A stretch of DNA of 13,118 nt, taken from positions 1 to 13,118 of the forward strand of contig JAQGKG010000113.1 of the NCBI GenBank assembly GCA_028290245.1. The letters run 5' to 3'. The position numbers and the translations under genes were made by a program. Under the pieces are notes generated by a model. The model was not told the origin of the DNA. It did no database searches and worked only from the letters and a program-made list of their open reading frames with translations. How positions within the stretch are numbered: position 1 is the first letter of the stretch; each line of letters starts with the position of its first letter. Shown piece by piece: positions 11,965 to 13,118 of this stretch. Source of the stretch: Devosia sp. Its GTDB lineage: Bacteria > Pseudomonadota > Alphaproteobacteria > Rhizobiales > Devosiaceae.

Positions 11965-13118
11965 ATGCAGACGCATACCGTAACGACGCCTTTTGGGCGG
12001 CGACCGATGTCGCTTGGCATGATTGCAAGTCAGGTGGCGGCCCAGAGTGCAGCTCCTGATGCTACCGTGCACAAGTGGCACGTGTTCAGGGACATCAAGG
12101 AGGCCAGGCTTGCGCTGGGGGCCTCTGATCGCGCTCTGGCCATCCTGGACGCGCTCTTATCCTTCCATCCTGAAACAGCCCTTTATGGTGACAGCGCCTT
12201 GATCGTCTGGCCATCCAATGAAATGCTCATCGGGCGCGCCAATGGCATGTCGCCGGCGACGCTACGGCGTCATCTGGCCAATCTTGTGGAATGCGGGCTG
12301 ATCGTCCGCCGGGATAGCCCCAACGGCAAGCGCTACGCGCGCAAGGGGCAGGGCGGAGAGGTCGAGCAAGCCTATGGCTTCGATCTCTCACCGATGGTCG
12401 CCCGTGCCAACGAGTTCAAAGATCTCGCTGAAGCAGTGCGCGCCGAGAAGAAGGCGTACAAGCTCGTTAAGGAGCGGTTAACCATCTGCCGCCGCGACAT
12501 CGTCAAGATGATCGAGGCCGGTATTGAGGAGGGCGTTCCTGGCAACTGGGGCGGCGCACATCTAGAGTACCAGGCGATCGTTGGCCGTCTGCCCAGGACA
12601 GCACCGCGCCAGGTCCTCGAAGCCATAGCTGCAGAACTCGACGACCTTTGGATGCAGATCCGTGACGTGTTGGAATCCTTCGTAAAATCACAGAATCTGA
12701 ACGCCAATGAGTCTCAAACTGAGCGCCACATACAGAATTCAAATACCGAATCTAAAACTGAATCTGAACGCGGCTTAGGAATAAAAGAGGAAGCGAGCGG
12801 CAGCGCCGGTGGATCTGACAACCTGCGGAGCCTGCCGAGGCGCGAACTGCCTCTGGGTATCGTGCTGGATGCCTGTCCGAACCTGCTGTGGTTGGTGAAG
12901 GGCGGCGGCGGCATTCGTAATTGGCGAGATTTCCTAACCGCGGCGGATCTGGCCCGTCCGGTGTTGGGGATCAGCCCCAGCGCTTGGGAAGACGCACGGG
13001 TGGCATTGGGTGAACAGCAGGCTGCAATCACCATCGCCGCGATCTACCAGAAGTCTGATCAGATCAAGTCGCCAGGGGGCTACCTGCGAAATCTGACAGA
13101 ACGCGCCAAGGAAGGGAA
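11965..13118 (+). CDS. repC: RepC, plasmid replication initiator (C terminus cut by window edge)
   Basis: Open from ATG 11965 to the right edge, 384 codons without a stop; family members are around 400-440 residues, so little is missing. It begins MQTHTVTTPFGRRPMSLGMI, the usual RepC opening. A winged-helix DNA-binding region lies around 60-125 (SFHPETALYGDSALIVWPSN, then GMSPATLRRHLANLVECGLI). An acidic, polar linker follows (about 235-280), encoded by the AT-rich origin. The C-terminal domain carries NWRDFLTAADLARPVLGIS and SPGGYLRNLTERA. RepC is the only protein essential for replication and binds oriV inside its own gene, acting mainly in cis. Its synthesis is limited by the ctRNA and leader switch upstream. 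AAGGTG seven bases before ATG supports the start. Confidence 0.95.
   Translation, partial: MQTHTVTTPFGRRPMSLGMIASQVAAQSAAPDATVHKWHVFRDIKEARLALGASDRALAILDALLSFHPETALYGDSALIVWPSNEMLIGRANGMSPATLRRHLANLVECGLIVRRDSPNGKRYARKGQGGEVEQAYGFDLSPMVARANEFKDLAEAVRAEKKAYKLVKERLTICRRDIVKMIEAGIEEGVPGNWGGAHLEYQAIVGRLPRTAPRQVLEAIAAELDDLWMQIRDVLESFVKSQNLNANESQTERHIQNSNTESKTESERGLGIKEEASGSAGGSDNLRSLPRRELPLGIVLDACPNLLWLVKGGGGIRNWRDFLTAADLARPVLGISPSAWEDARVALGEQQAAITIAAIYQKSDQIKSPGGYLRNLTERAKEG
12673..12790. other. Probable origin of replication (oriV) inside repC
   Basis: This stretch is clearly richer in A/T than the rest of repC. It contains two copies of GAATCTGAACG (12693-12703 and 12760-12770) and five GANTC sites. 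In characterised repABC plasmids oriV maps to an AT-rich segment in the central to late part of repC, bound by RepC itself. The match in place and composition supports the call; the exact borders are approximate. Confidence 0.7.

Noticed and set aside
1..13118. Insertion sequences, tRNA genes, CRISPR arrays or a Ti-type oriT
   Set aside because: No transposase, terminal inverted repeats, regular repeat-spacer array, tRNA-like fold or relaxase gene with an adjacent oriT was seen; transfer-origin (tra) genes must lie outside the window.

Overview
The window is the joined conjugation and replication core of a large plasmid from an alphaproteobacterium, most likely of the order Hyphomicrobiales (Rhizobium/Agrobacterium/Mesorhizobium/Ochrobactrum relatives). 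The evidence is the pairing of a Ti/Sym-plasmid-type traI-trb operon with a divergent repABC cassette, a combination typical of pTi, pRi and related plasmids. Gene content is ordinary for such a plasmid. Nothing in it indicates a wholly new system, and the points of interest lie in the regulatory DNA and a few protein details.

Bases 9195 down to 1 (minus strand) carry a tightly packed operon, traI-trbB-trbC-trbD-trbE-trbJ-trbK-trbL-trbF-trbG-trbH-trbI, in the canonical Ti order. TraI is a LuxI-family acyl-homoserine-lactone synthase. The Trb proteins form the mating-pair-formation type IV secretion system: ATPases TrbB and TrbE, pilin TrbC, TrbD, secreted TrbJ, TrbK (probable entry exclusion), polytopic TrbL, and the VirB8/VirB9/lipoprotein/VirB10-like core TrbF/TrbG/TrbH/TrbI. 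Junctions are overlaps or gaps of a few bases, except 27 bases before trbF. trbI is cut by the left edge after about 118 codons.

Bases 9196-9532 are the divergent control region between traI and repA. It holds a plausible repA promoter, several inverted repeats (one an 18-bp candidate LuxR-type operator) and one copy of a 16-bp motif that recurs between repA and repB.

Bases 9533-13118 (plus strand) carry repA (ParA-like), repB (ParB-like) and repC (initiator, cut by the right edge). The repA-repB spacer holds the second 16-bp copy and two adjacent palindromes, candidate RepB sites. The repB-repC spacer encodes on the minus strand the counter-transcribed RNA that limits RepC. Its promoter, terminator and a matching leader switch (L and S elements) are all visible. 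Inside repC an AT-rich stretch, the probable oriV, contains five GANTC sites in 92 bp.

In characterised relatives the quorum-sensing regulator TraR drives both the traI-trb operon and repABC, so transfer and copy number rise together. The same layout is present here, but no canonical Ti tra box was recognised, and TraI carries Gln where the family has a nearly invariant Arg, so that circuit may be altered or defective.
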